Positions 59,901 to 64,000 of a DNA stretch of 64,000 bases are shown here, one piece after another (positions within the stretch are counted from its first letter, which is position 1; every line of letters begins with the position of its first letter). The DNA is from Bradyrhizobium sp. AZCC 2262 (lineage in GTDB: Bacteria; Pseudomonadota; Alphaproteobacteria; Rhizobiales; Xanthobacteraceae). The translations under genes were made by a program, and so were the position numbers. The DNA is taken from positions 3,906,001-3,970,000 of the forward strand of contig NZ_JAZHRT010000001.1 of the NCBI RefSeq assembly GCF_036924535.1. The letters run 5' to 3'. A model generated the notes under the pieces. The model was not told the origin of the DNA. It ran no database searches and worked only from the letters and a program-made list of their open reading frames with translations.

Positions 59901-60473
59901 GGCCTCGACGCGGCGCTCCTTGTCGATGCCGTGGCGCTGCAATTCGACATAGAGGCGATCGCCGAATAGGCTAGCCAGCCGGTCGCAACGCCCTGCCGCG
60001 AGCGCCAAGTGATCGGCATGCAGCGCCAGCGAGATCGGGCCGTCGGGGCCGCCGGTCAGCGCGATCAAATCCTCGGCATCGTCTTCCAGCCATTCGAGCT
60101 TGATATGCGGAGGTTGATGCACCGGCGTTTCCAGAAACGCCCGCGAGTTCAGCCGCATCAGGCTGCGGTAGCCGCGCTCCCGCGCCGCCAGCAATACGAT
60201 TCGCGACGGTGCTGAGGCCAGCGCATTGCGCGCGTTCGGGTCCTGGTCGCCGAAATCGACGGCGAGTTCGCAGCCGACGATCGGTTGGATGCCGTAGCCC
60301 GCCATCTTGTCGGAGAATTCCAGTGCCCCGAACATGTTGTCGGTGTCGGTCAGCGCCAGCGCGGGCTGGCGGTCGGCCTTCGCCAGTTCGCCGAGCTTGG
60401 CGATCTTGATCGAGCCCTTCAGCAGCGAATATGCCGAATGAACGTGGAGATGAACGAATCCGGCACTGGACAT
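56964..60473 (-). CDS. dnaE: DNA polymerase III alpha subunit
   Basis: Replicative DNA polymerase of 1169 residues. The PHP domain is at the N-terminus (FVHLHVHSAYSLLKGSIKIA, ALTDTDNMFGALEFSDKMAG). The polymerase core holds the catalytic Asp pair in MPDFDIDFCQDRRGEVIDYV and GPGRGSGAGSLVAYSL. QARGVLRDVGRVLQMPYGQV and the HhH/OB-fold end (KTGNKMGIMGLSDPTGHFEA) follow. The length fits DnaE1, not the shorter mutagenic DnaE2. The SOS-controlled micropeptide gene ends 187 bases upstream on the same strand, so SOS transcripts could run into dnaE. Confidence 0.98.
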   Translation of the reverse strand: MSSAGFVHLHVHSAYSLLKGSIKIAKLGELAKADRQPALALTDTDNMFGALEFSDKMAGYGIQPIVGCELAVDFGDQDPNARNALASAPSRIVLLAARERGYRSLMRLNSRAFLETPVHQPPHIKLEWLEDDAEDLIALTGGPDGPISLALHADHLALAAGRCDRLASLFGDRLYVELQRHGIDKERRVEAGLIDLAYAKGLPLVATNEPYFASNDDYEAHDALLCIAGGKLIAETDREQLTPDHRFKTRAEMAVLFADIPEALASTVEIAERCSFRPKTRKPILPRFTVGAGSGSDAEAEEAAELKRQAGEGLARRLQVHGLSPGTTEEEYQKRLAFEIDVINRMNYAGYFLIVSDFIKWAKAHDIPVGPGRGSGAGSLVAYSLTITDLDPIRFGLLFERFLNPERVSMPDFDIDFCQDRRGEVIDYVQERYGRDQVAQIITFGTLQARGVLRDVGRVLQMPYGQVDKLTKLVPQNPAAPVTLAQAIESEPKLQAFRDEDPVVARAFDIAQRLEGLTRHASTHAAGIVIGDRPLSELVPLYRDPKSDMPVTQFNMKWVEPAGLVKFDFLGLKTLTVLDVAVKLLKQRNIQVDLATLPIDDAPSYQMLARGDVVGVFQVESQGMRRALIDMRPDRFEDIIALVALYRPGPMANIPTYCARKHGDEEPEYLHPVLEPILKETFGVIIYQEQVMQIAQVMSGYSLGDADLLRRAMGKKIRAEMEKQRAVFVAGAVKNGVPKGQADTIFELLAKFADYGFNKSHAAAYALVSYHTAYMKAHYPVEFLAASMTLELNNTDKLSEFRAEAQRLGIKVEAPNINRSGATFEVGENTIYYALAALKGVGPQAVELIVEERRKGAFTSLADFAARVNPRAINKRVIESLAAAGAFDTLESNRARVFAGADAILAACQRSHEAATIGQNDMFGNAADAPTIMLPQIEPWLPAEKLRREYDAVGFFLSGHPLDDYATVLKRLRVQSWAEFSRAVKTGATAGKVAATVVSRMERRTKTGNKMGIMGLSDPTGHFEAVLFSEGLAQYRDVLEPGAAVLLQLGAELQGEDVRARVLHAEPLDDAAAKTQKGLRIFVRDTKPLDSIARRLNMPEAAAPNGLTKGAPAKPAPAPSGGADGDVSLVIMLDLQTEVEMKLPGRFKVSPQIAGAIKAVAGVVDVQTL

Positions 60474-60660
60474 GGTCGCTTAACGGGCTCTTGCATCGTG
60501 ATGGGGAGCGATCATCGGCCGCGCATGCGCACCGACTCGCCACCGCAATGGTGATGCCTTGGCCTTGCCGAGTCCACGCGGAACGCGCGATGCGCGCCCG
60601 CCATCCGGCTTTTCCCCAACCCGTCCGCTGAACGGCCTGGATCAGGTTTCCCGTCTCGCA

Positions 60661-60759
60661 TCAAAGCTGCGGAATCACCTGCGCCCAGACCGCAATCATC
60701 GCGACAAACAGCGTAATCGACGCCAGCGCCGCCGCTTCTTCCACAAACATCCGCAACAT
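60661..60759 (-). CDS. 32-residue single-helix membrane peptide, predicted LexA-controlled
   Basis: ATG at 60759 with AGGGAG eight bases upstream and TGA at 60661. The product is MLRMFVEEAAAL followed by the hydrophobic run ASITLFVAMIAVWAQVI and PQL: a short charged start and one membrane helix of about 17-20 residues. Two perfect LexA direct repeats lie 23-55 bases upstream of the start. Small size, one helix and SOS control recall Caulobacter SidA (29 residues, SOS-induced inner-membrane inhibitor of division acting on FtsW/FtsN), but sequence homology is not claimed. It is upstream of dnaE on the same strand. Confidence 0.75.
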   Translation of the reverse strand: MLRMFVEEAAALASITLFVAMIAVWAQVIPQL

Positions 60760-60781
60760 CGTCCGACTCCCTACGATATGA

Positions 60782-60796
60782 GAACATATGAGGAAC
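60782..60796 (-). promoter_or_regulatory. LexA (SOS) box, first of two
   Basis: GAAC-ATATGAG-GAAC, a perfect GAAC-N7-GAAC repeat, 23 bases upstream of the micropeptide start codon. It has the same form as the box before lexA (19901-19915). Confidence 0.85.
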
Positions 60797-60799
60797 ATT

Positions 60800-60814
60800 G
60801 TTCCTTTTTTGTTC
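60800..60814 (-). promoter_or_regulatory. LexA (SOS) box, second of two
   Basis: GTTC-CTTTTTT-GTTC, the reverse-complement form of the same repeat, three bases beyond the first box. Two adjacent boxes suggest tight repression or cooperative binding. Confidence 0.85.
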
Positions 60815-60900
60815 TGGGAGTCAAGGGCCGGTAGTGGGGCAGTTTGAAGAATGACGCCTGTGGTTAATTCTCGACCTGTCTTGCGACCTAGCGGCAAAAC

Positions 60901-61044
60901 TCACGGCGCGACGAAATGAAGGACTAAAGCCGCCACCACGCATGTCCCAACGGCAATGACTGCGCCTCTCCGCCGATCCGGAATAACGCCAAATGTCAGA
61001 ATCACCAGGGCGGCAAGCAGGGCGATTTTGATAAATGCTTCCAT
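60901..61044 (-). CDS. 47-residue membrane peptide
   Basis: ATG at 61044, TGA at 60901. The product starts MEAFIKIALLAALVILTFGV, has a short basic turn (PDRRRG), then AVIAVGTCVVAALVLHFVAP. This gives two membrane helices joined by an Arg-rich loop, a helical hairpin. The ribosome binding site is weak. The start is supported because the 60 bases before it closely resemble those before the ATG of the 61243-61449 gene, with the start codon at the same place. Function unknown. Confidence 0.6.
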   Translation of the reverse strand: MEAFIKIALLAALVILTFGVIPDRRRGAVIAVGTCVVAALVLHFVAP

Positions 61045-61048
61045 CGCC

Positions 61049-61110
61049 AGAATATGCGCCTGTCATCGCCCATTTTCCAGCGCGTTGGGCTGCCGCAATC
61101 AAACTGACCC
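61049..61110 (-). repeat. duplicated leader, copy upstream of the 47-residue gene
   Basis: On the minus strand it ends GGCGCATATTCTGGCG immediately before the ATG at 61044. It shares blocks GCTGGAAAA, GGGCG and GGCGCATAT, in the same order and spacing, with 61454-61516. Probably a common promoter and 5' leader. Confidence 0.65.
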
Positions 61111-61242
61111 ACTACGCGTCACGCCACATGACACCAACGGAGTGCCCTTCCGATTGCGTATTGGGGACGACGAATTGATATTCCGGCTTGGAGTTCGCTA
61201 GCTCAACTGCTCCAGCATCGCGATGGCGAGCTGGTTGGGCCG

Positions 61243-61449
61243 CTAGGGCTTTTCGGGCGGCTTGTCCTGCCGACTTTCTGTCTGTGGACGTTCAATAAGT
61301 TCGTATGAGGGAACGTGGTCGGACTCCAACCACGATTCGAGCGCAGCACCGCAGACTGCGCAGATCGCATCACCCGTGTGCGGTACCAAGAACTTCTCTT
61401 CAGTGCGTCTATACTCGGCGCCGCAATTGCATTGAACAATTGTCGCCAT
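61243..61449 (-). CDS. 68-residue zinc-ribbon-like protein
   Basis: ATG at 61449 and TAG at 61243. The product begins MATIVQCNCGAEYRRTEEKF and continues LVPHTGDAICAVCGAALESW, giving a CxC...CxxC knuckle pair typical of a small zinc ribbon. A charged tail (IERPQTESRQDKPPEKP) follows. No enzyme domain is seen. After the TAG stop the same frame continues 14 codons to a second TAG, with protein-like wording (RPNQLAIAMLEQLS). Its leader duplicates that of the 47-residue gene. Confidence 0.75.
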   Translation of the reverse strand: MATIVQCNCGAEYRRTEEKFLVPHTGDAICAVCGAALESWLESDHVPSYELIERPQTESRQDKPPEKP

Positions 61450-61453
61450 TCCC

Positions 61454-61516
61454 AAGATATGCGCCCGGAACCGCCCGTTTTCCAGCCCCGGAACTCTGCA
61501 ATAATCAAGCAGACCC
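61454..61516 (-). repeat. duplicated leader, copy upstream of the zinc-ribbon gene
   Basis: On the minus strand it ends GGCGCATATCTTGGGA immediately before the ATG at 61449. Blocks GCTGGAAAA, GGGCG and GGCGCATAT are shared with 61049-61110. Confidence 0.65.
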
Positions 61517-61587
61517 GCTGCCCAAGGGCTGCAAGACAGCCCTTTTTGCGGACAATTCGCGATCGTTAATCGGGGCCGATCGCCACA

Positions 61588-61620
61588 ACAAAAAGCCCCG
61601 GGGCAATTGCCCCGGGGCTT
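61588..61620 (-). terminator. rho-independent terminator after the outer-membrane protein gene
   Basis: AAGCCCCGGGGCA and TGCCCCGGGGCTT form a perfect 13-base stem with a 2-base loop. On the minus strand it is followed by TTTTTG. It lies 26 bases after the stop of the 61646 gene. Confidence 0.92.
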
Positions 61621-61645
61621 CTCTGTTTCGCCAGTCTTGCGCGAA

Positions 61646-62389
61646 TCAGTACTTCGCGATGACCGGGCCGCCGAAGCGGTAGTTGATGCGGGCGGTGACG
61701 AGATCGACGTCCTGACGGATGCGGTCGGCGCCGAAGGCAAGACCGCCCGGGGTGGTGAAGTTGTAGGTGCGGTCCTGCATGAACAGATGGTCGTACTCGA
61801 CGCCAACCGACCAGTTCGGAGCGAAGGCGTATTCGAGGCCAACACCGACCGTGCCACCCCAACGGGTGTCGTCGCCGGTGACGCCAGCGAGCGCACCGCC
61901 AACGGTGTTGATGCGGTAGCTATCCGAGGTCACAGCGGCACCGCCCTTGACGTACAGCAGGACGTTGTTGACGGCATAACCAACCTGACCGGTGAACAGG
62001 CCGAACGCATCGATCTTCGAGTGGTTGCGGAAACCGGGGAACGCCAGGCTCGTGTTGCTGCCGGAGAAGTCGGCCCAGTTGCCCTGTGCTTCAAGGCCGA
62101 ACACCCAGGTGCCAGCCTGCCAGCGATAGCCGACCTGGCCACCAACCGTGCCGCCGGTCGCGTCATGGGAGCCCTCGGGGCCAACCAGGAACGGCGCAAC
62201 CGAATCCCAAGAGTTGCGGCTCGAACCCCAGCCGCCGTTCGCACCGATATAGAAACCGGTCCAGTCATACACAGCGGCGACCATCGGAGGCGCCTTGGTG
62301 TAAGGACGCGCAGCGAGATCCGCAGCAACAGCCGGCGCAGCCGCGCCGAGCGCGATCAGACTGGCCGTAACAAGCAAAACCTTCTTCAT
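61646..62389 (-). CDS. outer-membrane beta-barrel protein (Omp25/Omp31-like)
   Basis: A 247-residue eight-stranded barrel protein of the kind abundant in Rhizobiales. The signal peptide is MKKVLLVTASLIALGAAAPA with cleavage near AVAAD. DLAARPYTKAPPMVAAVYDW is the typical N-terminus, and YDWTGFYIGANGGWGSSRN the first strand. Later strands include GGQVGYRWQAGTWVFGLEAQ and WSVGVEYDHLFM. The C-terminal RINYRFGGPVIAKY ends with an aromatic residue, needed for BAM insertion. GGGAA precedes the ATG. It has its own strong terminator, and probably a promoter in the 303-base gap to the first DUF3551 gene. Confidence 0.92.
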   Translation of the reverse strand: MKKVLLVTASLIALGAAAPAVAADLAARPYTKAPPMVAAVYDWTGFYIGANGGWGSSRNSWDSVAPFLVGPEGSHDATGGTVGGQVGYRWQAGTWVFGLEAQGNWADFSGSNTSLAFPGFRNHSKIDAFGLFTGQVGYAVNNVLLYVKGGAAVTSDSYRINTVGGALAGVTGDDTRWGGTVGVGLEYAFAPNWSVGVEYDHLFMQDRTYNFTTPGGLAFGADRIRQDVDLVTARINYRFGGPVIAKY

Positions 62390-62692
62390 TCTTTTAATTC
62401 CCGTTCCATTTTGACAGCCCCCAAGGCCGTGACATGCTCATAGCATCGTTCGTTCGAATTGCTGTAACCCCAGGGCAACAACGCACATCAAACAGCCGCA
62501 GTATGAACGTAAGTTAATGTTGTGCTGCAGGCGTTTTTCGAAACATTGCACTGGAACCTGCCGCAGAAAATTCACATTCAGCTTTGCGGCGGTACCGCAA
62601 TGTAGAATGGCTTGACGGGATTGCGCGGGTGCGGCTTGTGTTGATGGAAATGGAACCTGCAAAGCGCGGAACCGCGATGAGGAGATTCGAAA
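62390..62692. other. divergent promoter region between the barrel protein and DUF3551 genes
   Basis: A 303-base gap between divergent starts. It must hold promoters for both directions. Ribosome binding sites are clear at both ends (GGGAA on the minus side, GAGGAGA on the plus side). No further gene is supported. Confidence 0.5.
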
Positions 62693-62986
62693 ATGCGTAA
62701 AGCGATTCTAGCCGTGCTGGCCGCGAGTGGATTGGCCGCACTCGGCGCCGCGCCCGCCGAAGCCGTCGGCACCCGATATCCGTTCTGCCTTCAGGGAGAC
62801 GAGTACCCGGGGCTGAGCTACTGCACGTTCACAAGTTACGAGCAGTGCCAGGCGACCGCCTCGGGACGTTTTCTCCAGTGCATCGCCAATCCCTATTATA
62901 TCAGCGAGAGCGAACCGCCGCCCTCCGCGTACCGCCCGCTGCGCGGCCGCGCGCTGCCGCCCGCCCCCGGCAACGGCAGGTACTGA
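62693..62986 (+). CDS. DUF3551 family exported small Cys-rich protein, copy 1
   Basis: A 97-residue product. The signal peptide is MRKAILAVLAASGLAALGAA with cleavage near PAEAVG. The DUF3551 core reads YPFCLQG, YCTFTSYEQCQATASGR and FLQCIANPYY, giving four Cys at the family positions, presumably two disulphides. A Pro/Arg-rich tail follows. GAGGAGA is seven bases before the ATG. Function of the family is unknown. It is first of four tandem paralogues. Confidence 0.9.
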   Translation: MRKAILAVLAASGLAALGAAPAEAVGTRYPFCLQGDEYPGLSYCTFTSYEQCQATASGRFLQCIANPYYISESEPPPSAYRPLRGRALPPAPGNGRY

Positions 62987-63123
62987 CCCGCCCACCGAGA
63001 GCAAATTACGCTCCATGCTCGCGCCGTTGACGGACATTCAACGCGCGAACGTGATTTGACGCGTCCCCAGGTAGGTCGTCAGGTTAGCAACCAGAGATTT
63101 CCAAGGGCTGCGGCGGAGGATGC

Positions 63124-63384
63124 ATGCAAAGGGCATTGCTGGCGCTAACGGCGGCCTTTGCCGTATCGGTGACGGTTGCGATGCCGGCGGCGGCGGGCGA
63201 GCTTCCCTATTGCATCAAGGGCTGCGATTTCGGCGGCGGTGCCGGCGATTGCAGTTTTTCGTCGCTGGCGCAGTGTCAGGCGACCGCCTCCGGGCGAGAT
63301 GCTTATTGCGCTGCAAATCCCTATTTCAACGCCAGGGCGGAAATGCAGCCCGATCGCAGCCGCCAATCCCGAAGGAGATTCTGA
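63124..63384 (+). CDS. DUF3551 family exported small protein, copy 2
   Basis: An 86-residue product. The signal peptide is MQRALLALTAAFAVSVTVAM with cleavage near PAAAGE. The core reads LPYCIKGCDFGGGAGDCSFS, SLAQCQATASGR and AYCAANPYF, with one Cys more than copy 1. It ends QPDRSRQSRRRF. Its TGA stop overlaps the ATG of copy 3, so the two are translationally coupled. The DNA of its last 40 bases recurs before copy 4. Confidence 0.88.
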   Translation: MQRALLALTAAFAVSVTVAMPAAAGELPYCIKGCDFGGGAGDCSFSSLAQCQATASGRDAYCAANPYFNARAEMQPDRSRQSRRRF

Positions 63385-63412
63385 TGCGCATTCCGGCTTT
63401 GGCGATTTTGGC
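63343..63412 (+). repeat. duplicated segment, first copy (end of copy 2 to start of copy 3)
   Basis: These 70 bases match 63670-63739 at about 64 positions by eye. They cover the end of copy 2, the ribosome binding site and the signal-peptide start of copy 3. This marks a recent duplication unit of 327 bases. Confidence 0.85.
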
Positions 63413-63650
63413 AATCGCAACCGCCTCGGCAGCGGTACCGGCGCAGGCACAGACTTACGATCCCGACTATCCGGTTTGCCTGCATGTCTATGGCAGGATC
63501 AGTTATTACGAATGTACCTATACCTCCCTGCCTCAATGCAACATGTCGGCGTCGGGCCGCTCGGCGCAATGCGTGATCAATCCCTATTACGCATATGCGT
63601 CTCAAGAACCGCCGGCACGCCGCCATAAACGGCACCGCAGCGGCTACTGA
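63384..63650 (+). CDS. DUF3551 family exported small protein, copy 3
   Basis: An 88-residue product with AAGGAGA seven bases before the ATG. The signal peptide is MRIPALAILAIATASAAVPA with cleavage at AQA. The core reads YDPDYPVCLHVYGRISYYEC, TYTSLPQCNMSASGR and SAQCVINPYYAY, with four Cys. The tail is basic (PPARRHKRHRSGY). The ATG shares its A with the stop codon of copy 2. It is closest in sequence to copy 4. Confidence 0.9.
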   Translation: MRIPALAILAIATASAAVPAQAQTYDPDYPVCLHVYGRISYYECTYTSLPQCNMSASGRSAQCVINPYYAYASQEPPARRHKRHRSGY

Positions 63651-63669
63651 GCATCGACCTATCGCGGAC

Positions 63670-63739
63670 ATGCAGACCGGTCGCAGCCGCCAATCCCGAA
63701 GGAGATTTTGATGCGCGTCCCGGCTTTGGCAATTTTGGC
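63670..63739 (+). repeat. duplicated segment, second copy (before and in copy 4)
   Basis: Second copy of the 70-base segment, 327 bases downstream of the first. Here the part from copy 2's end is no longer in a gene: it is leader sequence, followed by AAGGAGA and the ATG of copy 4. Confidence 0.85.
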
Positions 63740-63959
63740 GATTGGAATGGTCTTCGCATCAGCGCCGGCGCGAGCCCAGACCTACAGTCCCGACTATCCG
63801 GTCTGCCTGCATGTCTACGGCCCGGTTACCTACTATGAGTGCCGCTACACATCGATCCCGCAGTGCAATCAGTCTGCCTCCGGACGTTCGGCGCAATGCG
63901 TGGTCAATCCCTATGCGGCCTATCAGGACCGGCCGGTGCGCAAGCGCGGCGTTTACTGA
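63711..63959 (+). CDS. DUF3551 family exported small protein, copy 4
   Basis: An 82-residue product. The signal peptide is MRVPALAILAIGMVFASAPA with cleavage at ARAQ. The core reads YSPDYPVCLHVYGPVTYYEC, RYTSIPQCNQSASGR and SAQCVVNPYAAY, with four Cys as in copy 3. The tail is shorter (QDRPVRKRGVY). The ribosome binding site AAGGAGA is the duplicated one of copy 3. The two are near-identical over the signal peptide and the Cys core. Confidence 0.9.
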   Translation: MRVPALAILAIGMVFASAPARAQTYSPDYPVCLHVYGPVTYYECRYTSIPQCNQSASGRSAQCVVNPYAAYQDRPVRKRGVY

Positions 63960-63965
63960 ACGCCG

Positions 63966-64000
63966 CTACTCCAATTCGACGACCCGGCCGTCGACCAGCG
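63966..64000 (-). CDS. possible C-terminal end of a gene continuing past the window
   Basis: On the minus strand the frame LVDGRVVELE is followed by TAG at 63966-63968. Only about eleven codons are inside the window, so no identity can be given. It would converge on DUF3551 copy 4 six bases after its stop. Confidence 0.3.
   Translation of the reverse strand, partial: LVDGRVVELE

Noticed and set aside
62446..62456. GTTCGTTC near the outer-membrane protein gene as a LexA site
   Set aside because: The two half-sites have no 7-base spacer.

Overview
The window is high-GC chromosomal DNA from an alphaproteobacterium, most probably Bradyrhizobium or a close relative in the Bradyrhizobium/Rhodopseudomonas group. 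The evidence is: the gene order of the backbone (trpD-trpC-moaC ... moeA-lexA-comEC-gltX-gltA ... lpxB-lpxI-lpxA ... fabZ-lpxD-bamA-rseP-dxr-cdsA-uppS-frr-pyrH-tsf-rpsB ... dnaE); direct-repeat LexA boxes of the alphaproteobacterial form GAAC-N7-GAAC; several DUF3551 proteins, a family typical of this group; and intergenic palindromes of the kind scattered through these genomes. All names come from reading the translated sequence; no database search was run.

Layout. 0-6 kb: end of an MFS exporter, tpiA (-), then a peptidyl-prolyl isomerase, trpD, trpC and moaC (+). 6-18.5 kb: an accessory block between moaC and moeA, holding small exported proteins, a Cache-PAS-GGDEF-EAL protein, a cupin, DegP- and CtpA-type periplasmic proteases, an Old Yellow Enzyme homologue and a HAD hydrolase. 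18.6-24 kb: moeA, lexA with its operator, two small unknown genes and comEC (-). 24-30 kb: glnS with a SnoaL-like gene (-), gltX and gltA (+). 29.8-34.4 kb: a second accessory block (GFA-type protein, 60-residue protein, stand-alone glutamine synthetase, SPW membrane protein, MHS-family transporter). 34.4-51 kb: a long minus-strand envelope and translation cluster. Read 5' to 3' it is rpsB, tsf, pyrH, frr, uppS, cdsA, dxr, rseP, bamA, lpxD, fabZ, then an inserted phosphatase and an exported protein, then lpxA, lpxI, lpxB. 51-56.9 kb: a caspase-fold protein without its catalytic residues, a YbaK-like deacylase, a CBS protein, a WYL regulator with a VOC protein, and an exported beta-carbonic anhydrase. 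57-60.5 kb: dnaE. 60.6-64 kb: very small genes, an outer-membrane beta-barrel protein and four tandem DUF3551 genes.

How the genes work together. The minus-strand cluster couples protein synthesis (S2, EF-Ts, ribosome recycling factor) and UMP kinase to envelope building: undecaprenyl diphosphate, CDP-diacylglycerol, isoprenoid entry, BamA assembly, the RseP stress protease and lipid A. Several junctions overlap by 4 bases (lpxI/lpxB, lpxD/fabZ, uppS/cdsA), which suggests translational coupling.

The most striking signal is a 32-codon gene upstream of dnaE (60661-60759, -). It encodes a one-helix membrane peptide behind two perfect LexA-type direct repeats, and looks like an SOS-induced membrane micropeptide comparable in concept to Caulobacter SidA. 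Other points worth a look are two tiny genes (47 and 68 codons) that share a duplicated leader, a recently duplicated DUF3551 array, the dead caspase, and two families of intergenic palindromes that often lie where backbone meets inserted DNA.
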